Below are positions 1-8,196 of a stretch of DNA of 64,000 nt, one piece after another. A program made the position numbers and the translations under genes. Where the stretch lies: contig NC_006270.3 in assembly GCF_000011645.1 (NCBI RefSeq), forward strand, positions 677,001 to 741,000, written 5' to 3'. Each line of letters opens with the position of its first letter. Positions within the stretch are counted from its first letter, which is position 1. The notes below the pieces were generated by a model. That model saw only the letters and a program-made list of their open reading frames with translations. It was not told the origin of the DNA and made no database searches. Origin of the DNA: Bacillus licheniformis DSM 13 = ATCC 14580. GTDB lineage: Bacteria; Bacillota; Bacilli; Bacillales; Bacillaceae.

Positions 1-272
1 GTTTCAGGTTCTTCGAAGCGTACGTCAAACATAGCGGCAAAAGTGTAGCGATGGGCTGACCTCAACGGCGAAAATGTACCGGCGGCCTGTTTGACAGCCT
101 CACTCAGATTTAAAAACCGTTCTTTATCAAAAGGCCGCTTGTTGACGACATACATGGAAGCAATCATCATTAATGTCCGCTGATCTGTGACTTTCCATTT
201 TAAATCGCTTTTTAACTCAGAGTAAATTGCTTTATATTGATCCAATCGCTGCTGCAGTTTAGCAGATGCCAT
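1..272 (-). CDS. DUF4003-like protein, N-terminal part (cut by window edge)
   Basis: This is the first 90 or so codons of a gene that runs off the left edge. It starts with ATG at 272 behind a clear AGGAAGGAG site. The visible protein is soluble and mostly helical, with the stretches LMMIASMYVVNKRPFD and FSPLRSAHRYTFAAMFDVRF. From memory these resemble the start of DUF4003 proteins, which are about 320 residues long and of unknown function. There is no signal peptide or membrane segment in this part. The family call is recognition only and could be wrong; that it is a real gene is much safer. Confidence 0.6.
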   Translation of the reverse strand, partial: MASAKLQQRLDQYKAIYSELKSDLKWKVTDQRTLMMIASMYVVNKRPFDKERFLNLSEAVKQAAGTFSPLRSAHRYTFAAMFDVRFEEPE

Positions 273-364
273 TTATCTATCTCCTTCCTAGGTTTGCGTG
301 TTTTTGTATATACGAAACAAAGGGAAATAAGTTTCAGGGATTTGGCATCATATCGGGCTTCTGC

Positions 365-667
365 TTAATAATATGGAAAAGGATACAGCGCAGCAATAAA
401 AACAAACGGGAAGATCCTTCTCCTGAACCGCCTGAATCGTCGGCGCGGATATCCGTAACCGCCGTAAAACTGCCTTTCATCTGTCACGTCTTCGGGAATG
501 AGGACAGATGCTTCCTGACGGTTCACCCCTTCAAGAATGCCGTGAACAGAACTGCCGTCCTTCATTTTCAGCACGACGTGATAGTGCATGTATTTGCGGC
601 ATAAATCGTGCAAAGACCTTTGATGATCATGGGGCATCGAGCAAGCGGCATCTTTCGGAACACTCAT
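365..667 (-). CDS. Small Sm-like (SH3-barrel-like) hypothetical protein
   Basis: This is a 100-residue protein if the ATG at 667 is used; an in-frame ATG at 679 would add four residues but sits directly against the AAAGGAG site, so 667 is preferred. The middle part, YMHYHVVLKMKDGSSVHGIL followed by VNRQEASVLIPEDV, reads like the strand-turn-strand pattern of Sm/LSm or spore-coat SH3-like folds. Next come a glycine/tyrosine patch, a dense arginine run (RRRFRRFRRR) and a short hydrophobic, aromatic tail. The arginine run next to a hydrophobic end suggests contact with membrane, nucleic acid or coat surface; this is inference. No firm family was recognised. Confidence 0.6.
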   Translation of the reverse strand: MSVPKDAACSMPHDHQRSLHDLCRKYMHYHVVLKMKDGSSVHGILEGVNRQEASVLIPEDVTDERQFYGGYGYPRRRFRRFRRRIFPFVFIAALYPFPYY

Positions 668-753
668 ATTCCTTTCCATCTCCTTTTAGATACATGGTAT
701 TCACCCGATGGATGAATGTTCCGGTTTGAAGCGGTGAAGCCGTGATTTTATGT

Positions 754-787
754 AAAAAAGCCGATTATCATATATGAATCGGCTTTA
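754..787 (-). terminator. Rho-independent terminator of the Lys/Asp-repeat gene
   Basis: The arms AAAGCCGATT and AATCGGCTTT, read on the minus strand, enclose a short AT loop and are followed by a run of T. It lies just after the stop of the gene at 799-1056. Confidence 0.8.
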
Positions 788-798
788 AAGATCAACGG

Positions 799-1056
799 TC
801 AGCACTTCATTCTGCGGCATTTGAAGCGGTCGTCATCGTCATCAGAAAAGCACTTTCTTTTTCTGCATTTGAACCGGTCATCGTCAGAGCTGCGGGTTTT
901 ATCCGTTTTATCCGCTTTAGCTGTTTTATCTGTTTTATTCGTTTTATCTGTTTTATTACTATCCGCCGAACGCCGCGCTTTCATTGACTGTCTTTCTTTT
1001 TCCCGCTCAGGGCTGTATGGATCGTAATTGTCATAGTACTCTTCGTAGCTGCTCAT
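799..1056 (-). CDS. Low-complexity repeat protein, possibly a spore coat component
   Basis: An 85-residue, highly charged protein. Residues 1-20 are tyrosine- and glutamate-rich. The middle is a tandem run of K-T-D-K-T/N/A units (about residues 34-54). The end carries two copies of the block DDDRFKCRKRKC / DDDRFKCRRMKC, each with two cysteines. Charged short repeats with paired cysteines and tyrosines are typical of Bacillus spore coat and crust proteins such as CotC, CotG and CotU, but no specific orthologue was recognised. A spaced GAGG-type site precedes the ATG at 1056, and a terminator follows the stop. No signal peptide is seen. Real coding is likely because both repeat units and terminal block are kept in frame. 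Confidence 0.65.
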   Translation of the reverse strand: MSSYEEYYDNYDPYSPEREKERQSMKARRSADSNKTDKTNKTDKTAKADKTDKTRSSDDDRFKCRKRKCFSDDDDDRFKCRRMKC

Positions 1057-1343
1057 TTTGAGGCAATCACCGCCTTTGGGTCATGATATGATAATGTATT
1101 ATAAAGAGGGGCGTTTTGCCTGTGCATATATAACGGTTTTTCGTGCTGTAAATAAGCTGATCAACTGACAAAATTCAACATTGAATAAAGGATTTTTCGT
1201 TTCAACCGCTAATATTATATGTATCAACCATTTTTTTACGGCTGCGCCTGCCGGTGCTTGCGGAAAGCATTCAGACGGACGGCCTGATATGATAGAAGGA
1301 GCGGAATGCCGATGAAACGATCCGGAAGTGAAGGAGAGTACTT
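1057..1343. other. Intergenic region between two divergent genes
   Basis: It separates the minus-strand repeat gene and the plus-strand signal peptidase gene, so promoters for both must lie here. A TATGAT hexamer at about 1289 is a candidate -10 for the peptidase but has no good -35. No ORF, repeat or RNA was seen. Confidence 0.4.
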
Positions 1344-1892
1344 ATGAAAAATAGTAGAAAAAAAGAGATCTTATCGTGGGTGAAAACACTTGTCATCGCC
1401 GCAGCGCTTGTGATGGTTTGCCGCTATTTTCTGTTTACGCCGTCAACCGTTTTGGGAGATTCAATGTATCCGACTTTAGAGGACGGCAACATGGTCATGG
1501 TTAGTAAGATCAGCGATATTCAGCGCTTTGATAAAATTATTTTTCACGCGCCTGATTCGGATGAAAACTATGTGAAAAGGGTGATCGGGCTCCCGGGAGA
1601 TACGATCGAAATGAAGGATGATGTCCTTTATATAAACGGAAAAGCATACGATGAACCTTATTTAAAGAAAAACAAGCAAAAGCTGACGCTTCATGAACAT
1701 TTAACCGATAATTTCACATTGGAGAAATTAACAGGTGAACAAAAGGTGCCGGAAGATCACTTGTTCGTGATGGGGGATAACCGTCAAAACAGCAAAGACA
1801 GCCGCTTTTTCGGATTTATCACAATGGACTCCGTTGTCGGCAAAGTTGAGTTCCGTTATTTCCCTTTCAATGAGATCGGCGGAATAGAATAG
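1344..1892 (+). CDS. lepB: Type I signal peptidase (Sip family)
   Basis: A 182-residue membrane-bound serine peptidase that cuts signal peptides from secreted preproteins at the outer face of the membrane. One membrane segment (residues about 14-33) is followed by the catalytic box GDSMYPT with Ser40. The YVKRVIGLPGD box carries the general base Lys78, and the C-terminal box VMGDNRQNSKDSR is intact. The length matches the single-spanning Bacillus Sip enzymes (SipS/T/U/V, about 165-195 residues). It starts with ATG behind GAAGGAGAG. It stands alone as a single gene with its own terminator. Several Sip paralogues exist per Bacillus genome and which one this is cannot be decided here. The secreted mannanase at 62.5 kb is the kind of substrate it would process. 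Confidence 0.93.
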   Translation: MKNSRKKEILSWVKTLVIAAALVMVCRYFLFTPSTVLGDSMYPTLEDGNMVMVSKISDIQRFDKIIFHAPDSDENYVKRVIGLPGDTIEMKDDVLYINGKAYDEPYLKKNKQKLTLHEHLTDNFTLEKLTGEQKVPEDHLFVMGDNRQNSKDSRFFGFITMDSVVGKVEFRYFPFNEIGGIE

Positions 1893-1895
1893 AAA

Positions 1896-1938
1896 ACAAA
1901 AAGGCTTCCCATGATACCTAATGGGAAGTCTTTTTGTT
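1896..1938 (+). terminator. Terminator of the signal peptidase gene
   Basis: The hairpin GGCTTCCCAT / ATGGGAAGTC sits directly after the stop and is followed by five T. The next bases begin the left end of an IS-like remnant. Confidence 0.85.
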
Positions 1939-1992
1939 TGTCGCAAAGTCACCAAAAGTGGTTTAAACCAAGCCGCTATGCTTGAGCACGGC

Positions 1993-2190
1993 GGCAATTC
2001 TACTATTCACTTAAATTTAAATTAGAGCCAGTTTTTGATATCGCAGTTGCAGAATTAGGTCTCTCTGAATTATAAGGATTGCCTTTAATTTGGTATAAAA
2101 GCCTGTTTAATCGCTGATTACCCAAACAAAAATAACTAAAAAATCCTCGATTTAACAATTTAGTGTATGGTACTCTTTAAACATGTAATC
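1993..2190 (-). pseudogene. Possible C-terminal gene remnant
   Basis: On the minus strand an open frame of about 57 codons runs to a TAG at about 2008, ending in ATAISKTGSNLNLSE. Its composition looks protein-like (LLYQIKGNPYNSERP), but no start codon or ribosome site is visible and a stop lies upstream. It may be the tail of a decayed gene in the AT-rich insert; I do not recognise it. Confidence 0.2.
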
Positions 2191-2343
2191 AAAAAACTAT
2201 CTTTTTCGCTCCAAAGCAACATACCGTATTTCTTGGTTTGTTTTTTAGTTGTTCTAAATATTTTTTATTGTTATCGCAATTCTTACGTTGTTTGCTGCAA
2301 TGATTGAAGTACTATATTACATAAATTCTGATAGGAGGTCATT

Positions 2344-2628
2344 ATGTTTAATAGACAACAGATAGATCATCTGCTTGAAGAAAAAAAAGGAGAGCTGAAG
2401 AAAAAGTTCGGAAGTGGTTTTATCGCAGTTTTCTATATTTCTATTCTTCTTTCCATATGTACGTTTTTTATAGAATACAAATATTTTCTCATTGTATTAT
2501 TCGCACCCACTATTATTGTCATGTTAATCAACCCTCCTTTTTCCGAAAAAAAAGGGGTGTTTCGTTTCATTGCCGGCCTTTATTTGCTTTTATTGGCACT
2601 GGCAACATACTTTTGGCTTCGAGCATAA
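2344..2628 (+). CDS. Small hypothetical membrane protein
   Basis: A 94-residue protein with a charged start (RQQIDHLLEEKKGELKKK) and three hydrophobic segments, about residues 25-41, 45-62 and 74-92. The ATG follows a strong TAGGAGG site. It is AT-rich compared with its neighbours and lies inside what looks like a decayed insertion element, so it may be foreign. No family was recognised and its role is unknown. Confidence 0.6.
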   Translation: MFNRQQIDHLLEEKKGELKKKFGSGFIAVFYISILLSICTFFIEYKYFLIVLFAPTIIVMLINPPFSEKKGVFRFIAGLYLLLLALATYFWLRA

Positions 2629-2946
2629 ACAGTCCGGATATAAAAAACAAAAGTGGCTTCAGCCCGCGGAGAAAAGGCGAATTTACGTTTAACATTGCTG
2701 CCAAAATCTCAAAAATCCGGCGACTTGACTTGAAAGAGTCCTCATCGCCAGAAAACAGAATGAATTGCATAAAAATAGGACAGAATATAAAAGTCCGACC
2801 TATTTTGTCAACGATCTGAAAGGCTGCCTGCAGTTAGGATGGGAAGCCTTTTTAGCATTTGCGCATTTTGGCGAGCGGACGGTTTGAACAATTATCTGGA
2901 CAGTGAAATAATGAAATAAGAAACTGGCAACAAGGAGGATAAGCAG

Positions 2947-3591
2947 ATGAAAGTGTTTGTAGTGGGGGCGAACGGACAAATCGGGCGCCGTTTGACGAAA
3001 AGTTTGAATGAGAGCAGCGAACATCAGGTCAGGGCAATGGTGAGAAATGAAGAGCAGGCGCAAGCTTTGAAACAATCGGGAACAGAAACAGCGCTCGCTA
3101 ATTTAGAAGGCACCGTTGAAAGCATCGCAGAAGCGGCGGAGGGCTGCGACGCGATTGTCTTTACCGCCGGCTCAGGCGGCAATACGGGCGCTGACAAAAC
3201 GCTTTTGGTCGACTTGGATGGGGCGGTTAAAACGATCGAAGCCGCCGAAAAAGCAGGCATTCGCCGCTTTATTATGGTCAGCACATTGCAGGCACACCGC
3301 CGTGAAAATTGGAATGAAGCGTTAAAGCCGTATTATGTCGCCAAACATTATGCGGATCGGATGCTTGAAGGCAGCGAATTAAACTACACGATTATCCGTC
3401 CGGGAGGCCTGTTAAACGAACCGGGCACAGGCCGGGTGAAAGCCGCGGAAAATCTTGAGCGCGGAACGATTCCGCGTGAAGATGTGGCCGATACCATCTT
3501 GGCGGCGCTCACCGAGGAGCACACATTCCGTCGTTCGTTCGATTTGGTTTCGGGTGATCAAACGCCCGCCGAGGCGCTGAAATCTATATAA
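2947..3591 (+). CDS. yhfK: NAD(P)-binding atypical SDR oxidoreductase (YhfK-like)
   Basis: A 214-residue single-domain Rossmann protein of the NAD(P)H-binding atypical SDR family, the same length as B. subtilis YhfK. The nucleotide loop GANGQIG is at residues 8-14. ARG/MVRN at the end of strand 2 suggests NADP(H), and YYVAKHYAD carries the Tyr-x-x-x-Lys-like pair. IRPGGL is the usual motif near the substrate pocket. The ATG follows CAAGGAGGA. The substrate is unknown; relatives act as flavin/biliverdin reductase-like or nucleoside-diphosphate-sugar epimerase-like proteins. It is a single gene closed by a terminator, convergent with the AraC-type regulator downstream. Confidence 0.85.
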   Translation: MKVFVVGANGQIGRRLTKSLNESSEHQVRAMVRNEEQAQALKQSGTETALANLEGTVESIAEAAEGCDAIVFTAGSGGNTGADKTLLVDLDGAVKTIEAAEKAGIRRFIMVSTLQAHRRENWNEALKPYYVAKHYADRMLEGSELNYTIIRPGGLLNEPGTGRVKAAENLERGTIPREDVADTILAALTEEHTFRRSFDLVSGDQTPAEALKSI

Positions 3592-3597
3592 AAGGAT

Positions 3598-3632
3598 TCG
3601 GGGAACCTGTGGTCAGAAGGTTCCCCGGCGTT
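3598..3632 (+). terminator. Terminator after yhfK
   Basis: A strong hairpin of GGGGAACCT and AGGTTCCCC arms ends in a run of T, between two convergent genes. Confidence 0.85.
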
Positions 3633-3633
3633 T

Positions 3634-4512
3634 TTACAGAAGCGGGATATAGATGGTCATCTTCATCTCGTTCGGCGGTACGGAACGGCACACATCAGTC
3701 ACTTCAAAGTCCGGTCCTTCTGTTCTCTCGTAATTGGTATTCATCAGCCATGATCCATAGATGTATCTTCTTGTGTTCTGCACTGATTCAGTCGATCCGT
3801 TTACATGAAATACGGCGTATTTGCCGCCGGGAATTTTCGTATAAATAAGCGGCTCCGGCACTTCCCCGGCTGCTGTTTCGCGAACGGCTTCCCCGATAAT
3901 AAATGAGAAACCTCCGTCATCCTGGAAGCGGCATGACAGCCCGTAACACATATTCGGATCCGTTTTTTGAGGAATTTGCATAAAGTATCCATTTCTGCCG
4001 AAATCGTTGTAGAATTTCGGGATATCTTCGAAATACTTTTCATCGTTTAAATTTGTCCGGTACTCATATCCGATCATATGTATGTCGTTTAAATGAGTGA
4101 TGTGCGGCTTTGGGATGTTCATATCTCCAGTCATCCTTTCTTTATATTCGAGGAAATTAATTTTAGATTGAAAATCAAGCTTGACCTTCGCTTTGCGATA
4201 CTTGGCCGGAGTGATGCCGAAGTACTGTGAGAAAGCCCTGCTGAAAGCTTCTTGTGAGCCATAGCCGAAATTGATTGCAATGTCGAGAATGGAACGGTCT
4301 GTTTTCTCAAGCAGAAGCGCAGCTTCAGACAGACGCCGGTTGCGAATGTATTGATAAACGGAAAAACCGGAGATCGCCTGAAAAAGCCTTTGAAAATGAA
4401 ATGGGGAGAAACACGATTTAGCCGCAATATCCGTGATGTTTAAATCGTTTTGAAGGTGTTCTTCGATAAACTGAACCGCGTTTTGAATTCTTTCGTAATC
4501 ATTCATATTCAT
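3634..4512 (-). CDS. AraC-family regulator with C-terminal GyrI-like effector domain
   Basis: A 292-residue two-domain regulator. Residues 1-108 carry the two helix-turn-helix units of an AraC/XylS DNA-binding domain; GYGSQEAFSRAFSQYFGITPAKYR is cut by the usual FGITP..YR signature at about 84-107. Residues about 130-292 form a GyrI/Rob-like small-molecule binding domain (HMIGYEYRT, YTKIPGGKYAVFHV, TIYIPLL). The layout and length match B. subtilis YdeE. The start is uncertain: ATG at 4512 or the in-frame ATG two codons on, as no strong ribosome site decides. It lies beside cotA on the same strand but separated by the cotA terminator, so control of cotA is not implied. Likely a sensor of cationic or hydrophobic compounds (inference). 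Confidence 0.85.
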   Translation of the reverse strand: MNMNDYERIQNAVQFIEEHLQNDLNITDIAAKSCFSPFHFQRLFQAISGFSVYQYIRNRRLSEAALLLEKTDRSILDIAINFGYGSQEAFSRAFSQYFGITPAKYRKAKVKLDFQSKINFLEYKERMTGDMNIPKPHITHLNDIHMIGYEYRTNLNDEKYFEDIPKFYNDFGRNGYFMQIPQKTDPNMCYGLSCRFQDDGGFSFIIGEAVRETAAGEVPEPLIYTKIPGGKYAVFHVNGSTESVQNTRRYIYGSWLMNTNYERTEGPDFEVTDVCRSVPPNEMKMTIYIPLL

Positions 4513-4586
4513 CCACAGCCTTTACGATTTGATGATCCTATTGTACAGGATCAAGCGATGGTTTTTTTGATGATTTGTGCTTTTTT

Positions 4587-4614
4587 AAAAGCCTCCAAAT
4601 GCGGAGGCTTTTTC
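4587..4614 (-). terminator. Terminator of cotA
   Basis: The arms AAAGCCTCC and GGAGGCTTT lie just after the cotA stop, with T-runs on both sides. Confidence 0.85.
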
Positions 4615-6156
4615 TTATTGATGACGAACATCTGTCACTTCAAGAGGGCGCATCATATCGTAATCTTCGTGCTCAAGGATGTGGCAGTGCCAAACATATC
4701 TGCCGCTGTACGGCGCAAAGGTGGCGATAATGCGCGTCACTGAACCCGGGGGTACTTTGACGGTGTCTTTCAGCCCCTTTTCATTCGGTGCCGGAGGAAC
4801 TGCCGGACCGGTAAAAACAAGTTCTCCGTTTTCCTGATACCGCTCGATATCAAACGGCCGGTGGTCGAGAATCATAAATTGAACAAGATGTAAATGGATC
4901 GGATGGATCGCCCTTCCGGCATTGATGATCGACCAGATCTCAGTGCTGCCGAGTGCGGGTGTTTCGGTTACCGGTTCATGCCACTTTGTGTTGTTTAAAA
5001 GCAGAACAGGTCTTCCATATTGGTCAACGGCCGCGCCCAATGACAGATTTCTGAGGGCATTGATCTTGTGTCTCCGGTAAAATGGGCGCTTTCTCAATAT
5101 TCTCGGCAATGAACTTGTATCTTTTTGCTTCAAAGGTTTTGAGATGCGGAATTGCATGATGTCGGCATCAGTATCGGGATCTGCGTCTTGTCCGCCGCAG
5201 CCGATCCGTTTTTTCAGTGTCACGGTTTTTCCTTCTGCTCGTGAAAAATCAACGATGATATCGCACCTTTCAGCCGGCGCGATCACCAGTTCATTGACTT
5301 TGACCGGATGCTGCAGAAGACCGCCGTCCGTGCCGATTTGATGACATGTGATGTCATGATCGAAATACAGCTCAAAGATTCTCGTATTGGAGGCGTTCAG
5401 TATCCGAAAACGGTATTTTCGGGGTTCCAGTTCAGCGAAAGGCCATACCTTGCCGTTGACTAAAATGGTATCACCGCAAAAAGCCGGAACAATCGACGGG
5501 TCCGGAAGATCCGGCGAAGGGTTGTCAGGCTGCCGCGGATAAAACAATGAACCATCTTCATGAAATGATTTATCCTGAATCAAAAGCGGGATTTCATATT
5601 CTCCCTTCGGCAAGTTCAATGAACGCTCTTCCCTGTCGCGAATAAAATATAAACCGACAAGCCCCGCATATACATTCAGCCTTGTGATGGCCATTGCATG
5701 GTCATGATACCAAAGAGCTGTAGCATCCTGCTCATTCGGATATTCATACACCTCCCTTTCAAAGAAAGGGCCTTTTGCATGGAAGTCTTTTGTGTACCAA
5801 GCCTCAGGATATCCGTCGCTGTCAGCAGGCGTACAGCCTCCGTGCAAATGAACGACCGTCTTCACTTCATGTTCGTGATGGCCGTCATCGTGAAGCGTAT
5901 GGTCGACGGGGAGAAAATGGCGATCCGGAAGCTTATTTAACCACTTGACTGCGACTTTTTCGTGTTTCTGCACTTCGAAGGTAGGGCCGGGATAAACTCC
6001 GTTATATCCAAACAGCCGAGTCGGCGGCAGATCGCGGTGAAGCTGCTGCTGAAATTCTTTCATGGTGACTTCATAATAGGTCATTTCCTTGCTTTTGCTT
6101 TGGGGTTGAAGCACTTGCGGAATGGGGAGCCGGTCAACGAATTTTTCAAGTTTCAT
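4615..6156 (-). CDS. cotA: Spore coat laccase (multicopper oxidase) CotA
   Basis: A 513-residue, three-cupredoxin multicopper oxidase of the outer spore coat; it oxidises phenolic substrates and bilirubin with reduction of O2 to water and makes the brown spore pigment. All copper ligands are present: HLHGG (His103, His105), WYHDHAM (His151, His153), HPIHLHL (His418, His421, His423) and the closing block with His490, Cys491, His492, His496 and Met501. Thus the type 1 site is His418/Cys491/His496/Met501 and the trinuclear cluster is complete. The length equals B. subtilis CotA. There is no signal peptide, as expected for assembly from the mother cell. The ATG follows AGAGGACAGGTG. A sigma-K promoter is expected but I could not place one with confidence. 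Confidence 0.97.
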   Translation of the reverse strand: MKLEKFVDRLPIPQVLQPQSKSKEMTYYEVTMKEFQQQLHRDLPPTRLFGYNGVYPGPTFEVQKHEKVAVKWLNKLPDRHFLPVDHTLHDDGHHEHEVKTVVHLHGGCTPADSDGYPEAWYTKDFHAKGPFFEREVYEYPNEQDATALWYHDHAMAITRLNVYAGLVGLYFIRDREERSLNLPKGEYEIPLLIQDKSFHEDGSLFYPRQPDNPSPDLPDPSIVPAFCGDTILVNGKVWPFAELEPRKYRFRILNASNTRIFELYFDHDITCHQIGTDGGLLQHPVKVNELVIAPAERCDIIVDFSRAEGKTVTLKKRIGCGGQDADPDTDADIMQFRISKPLKQKDTSSLPRILRKRPFYRRHKINALRNLSLGAAVDQYGRPVLLLNNTKWHEPVTETPALGSTEIWSIINAGRAIHPIHLHLVQFMILDHRPFDIERYQENGELVFTGPAVPPAPNEKGLKDTVKVPPGSVTRIIATFAPYSGRYVWHCHILEHEDYDMMRPLEVTDVRHQ

Positions 6157-6427
6157 GTTTCACCTGTCCTCTTTTGTTCTGATGAAAAGATCATTACATT
6201 ATAAGACGGGTTGCATGGTCTGGTTCCTCATGATGAGAATAAGAAACGCAGTATGTGCTGAGTATGTTAAAAAATAGAATCGATCATTACAAGAAGATGA
6301 ACAAAATATTTCCTGACGATTAAAAATCGCCTTGAGGCGTGATTCGCGGAGGAAGAAAGGCGGGGATGATGGTACATTATGTGTAAACCCTTTCTTATGG
6401 GGCGAAGCGGTCTGAAAGGAGATACCC

Positions 6428-7438
6428 GTGTTGCAGAAAAGAATAGAGTGGATTGATGTTTCGAAAGGCGTGGGAATTATATTGGTCGTATTGGGCCATA
6501 CACCGACGCCGGATTGGCTGAAAACGTTCATTTTCGCATTTCATATGCCGCTGTTTTTCTTTCTGTCCGGCCTCGTTTACCATGATGGGAATATGACTTT
6601 TACATCTTTTCTCTTAAAAAAAATAAAGACGCTCCTTTTGCCGTACTTCATCTTCTCCGTTCTTGCCTATTTATTCTGGGTTCTCGTCGAGAGGCATTTT
6701 ACGTTCACCGGCAGTTCGGATGTCGACCCGGTTGTACCGTTTAAAGGGATTTTTTATTCGATGCCTGATGACTACAAGCTGACACACAACCCGGCGCTCT
6801 GGTTTTTAACATGCTTATTCATCGTTGAAATACTGTTTTTCATCGTGAAGAGATGGGGGAAAGGCAGACTGTTTATCGTCATAGCCGTATTGGTCTCAGC
6901 CGCTTTAGGCTTTTTGAATTATCAATATCTCGGCATCAAGCTGCCGTGGAATATTGAAGTGGCCCTGACCGCCATCGTCTTTTATTCGGCCGGTTTTCTG
7001 TTGAAAAATAATCTGAAAGAGATGAGAGACCGAAGAATGCTGCTGCTCACGCTTCTTTTATTCATCGCGGTCGGCTGCTTGCAGACCCTGAACGTCAGAG
7101 TGGATATGAGGGCCAATGAGTACGGAAACATGGCGCTCTTTTATATGACCTCATTTCTGGGGACGGCAGGCGTCATTTTCAGCAGCTTTCACCTTGAAAA
7201 AGCAAGGCTTCTCCAATTCCTCGGCAAAAACTCGCTGATCATTCTCGTACTGCACTATCCGGTCATCAGGATGCTGAAAGCCGTCGTCTACTACTTCACA
7301 CAGGTTTCCCTTGATGAGACATACGGCTCCCTGTTGTGGAGCGCGCTTTACACCGGCATGACATTGCTTGTAATGGTGCCTTGCATCTTTTTGTTGAACC
7401 GGTATCCGATCGTACTTGGGCGGAAGAAATGCAATTAA
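6428..7438 (+). CDS. Membrane acyltransferase family 3 protein
   Basis: A 336-residue integral membrane protein of the acyltransferase-3 family (O-acetylation of surface sugars or similar). The opening WIDVSKGVGIILVVLGHT holds the family's conserved His, and HMPLFFFLSGLVY follows, with about nine to ten hydrophobic segments to the end. The GTG start at 6428 follows AAAGGAGA with good spacing. It stands alone between cotA (divergent) and a convergent DUF4352 gene. The acceptor substrate cannot be read from the sequence; candidates are teichoic acid, peptidoglycan or an exopolysaccharide. Confidence 0.88.
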   Translation: MLQKRIEWIDVSKGVGIILVVLGHTPTPDWLKTFIFAFHMPLFFFLSGLVYHDGNMTFTSFLLKKIKTLLLPYFIFSVLAYLFWVLVERHFTFTGSSDVDPVVPFKGIFYSMPDDYKLTHNPALWFLTCLFIVEILFFIVKRWGKGRLFIVIAVLVSAALGFLNYQYLGIKLPWNIEVALTAIVFYSAGFLLKNNLKEMRDRRMLLLTLLLFIAVGCLQTLNVRVDMRANEYGNMALFYMTSFLGTAGVIFSSFHLEKARLLQFLGKNSLIILVLHYPVIRMLKAVVYYFTQVSLDETYGSLLWSALYTGMTLLVMVPCIFLLNRYPIVLGRKKCN

Positions 7439-7473
7439 AAAAACTTGCAAAGTTTTCTTTGCAAGTTTTTTTG
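7438..7473. terminator. Shared bidirectional terminator
   Basis: A hairpin ACTTGCAAAG / CTTTGCAAGT flanked by A-run and T-run sits between two convergent genes and can serve both. Confidence 0.85.
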
Positions 7474-7475
7474 AA

Positions 7476-8196
7476 TTATTTAAGGTTGAAAGTAATCTTT
7501 TTGTCATTCCAAAATTCAGGAGTGTAGATAACTTTATATGTTTTGCTCTTTTTAGTCTCGAAAGTGATTGTTCCAGATACCTTGCCGTTTGGTGTCAGAT
7601 TTCCAGAAGATAGGTCGTTATCATCTGATGGTCCAAACGTATTGTGCGTAATTTGTCCATCTTCATTTTGAATTTGAAAATCGAGCGGGTTATAGGAAAT
7701 ATCTTTATCGCTTTTATTTTCTATGTTAAGTGTTGCAACTACATATTCATTACCGTTGTTTGGTTTGAAATATTCATTGCCCATCGATTTTTTAACGTTA
7801 GTAACTGTGATGTGTGTGCCGTCAAGATCAGCTGTTTCATTTAAACCGAATTCAGTTTTTTCTTTGGCATCGTCATTGCTTTTTTCTTCGCTAGTTTTTG
7901 CGGCTGTCGTCTTTGCGCTGCTTCCGGACGATTTGCTCTCTTGAGTAGAAGAGCCGCTTGAAGCGAACATCATGACGAATACGATGGAGCCAATAATCGT
8001 GACATAGAACCACCATTTTTATAGACAAGGCCTTTATTCCCGCCGCTGAACAATGCTTTACATCCGCCGATTAAAAGCAGGATAAGCGGAACGATATATG
8101 CCAGGCTGACGCCGACAGTTCCTCCTATTGCAGCAGCGATATAAAAAGGTTGCTATCTGCGCTGGCCATTGTCGGTGCATGTATCGTAATGTCCAC
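7476..8196 (-). pseudogene. Membrane-anchored DUF4352 protein, apparently frameshifted twice
   Basis: The intact 3' part (7476-7973, 165 codons) encodes a Ser/Lys/Glu-rich linker and a DUF4352 beta-sandwich domain (GTHITVTNVKKS, YVVATLNIENKSDKDISY). These are extracytoplasmic domains of unknown role, often on lipoproteins. In that frame a stop lies just upstream of KWWFYVTIIGSIVFVMMFAS. Reading back, other frames supply the missing part: YIAAAIGGTVGVSLAYIVPL with KALFSGGNKGLVYK, and before it a segment from GTG at 8196 (DITIHAPTMASADSNLF). Adding one base to the A-run at about 8018 and one to the T-run at about 8145 would join all three into one protein with two membrane segments. So this is either a decayed gene or a sequencing error at homopolymers. 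Confidence 0.6.

Larger units (their letters stand above)
1935..2820 (+). mobile_element. Decayed IS1182-like element, possibly with a cargo gene
   Basis: The left end GTTTGTCGCAAAGTCACC at about 1935 resembles the left end of the element at 36.25 kb. The right end at about 2770-2820 (a stretch containing CCGACCTATTTTGTCAAC, then TCTGAAA) matches the right end of the same element closely. Codons just before the right end (about 2678-2790) read as a degenerate transposase C-terminus (AAKISKIRRLDLKE). The middle is AT-rich and holds the small membrane gene at 2344. The boundaries are approximate, and it could also be two separate fragments. Confidence 0.45.

Noticed and set aside
891..960. Tandem short repeats that might be a CRISPR array
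   Set aside because: They are the codons of the KTDKT protein repeats, without spacers.
1135..1235. A possible riboswitch or RNA before the signal peptidase gene
   Set aside because: Only AT-rich sequence with no conserved core or stable stem was seen.
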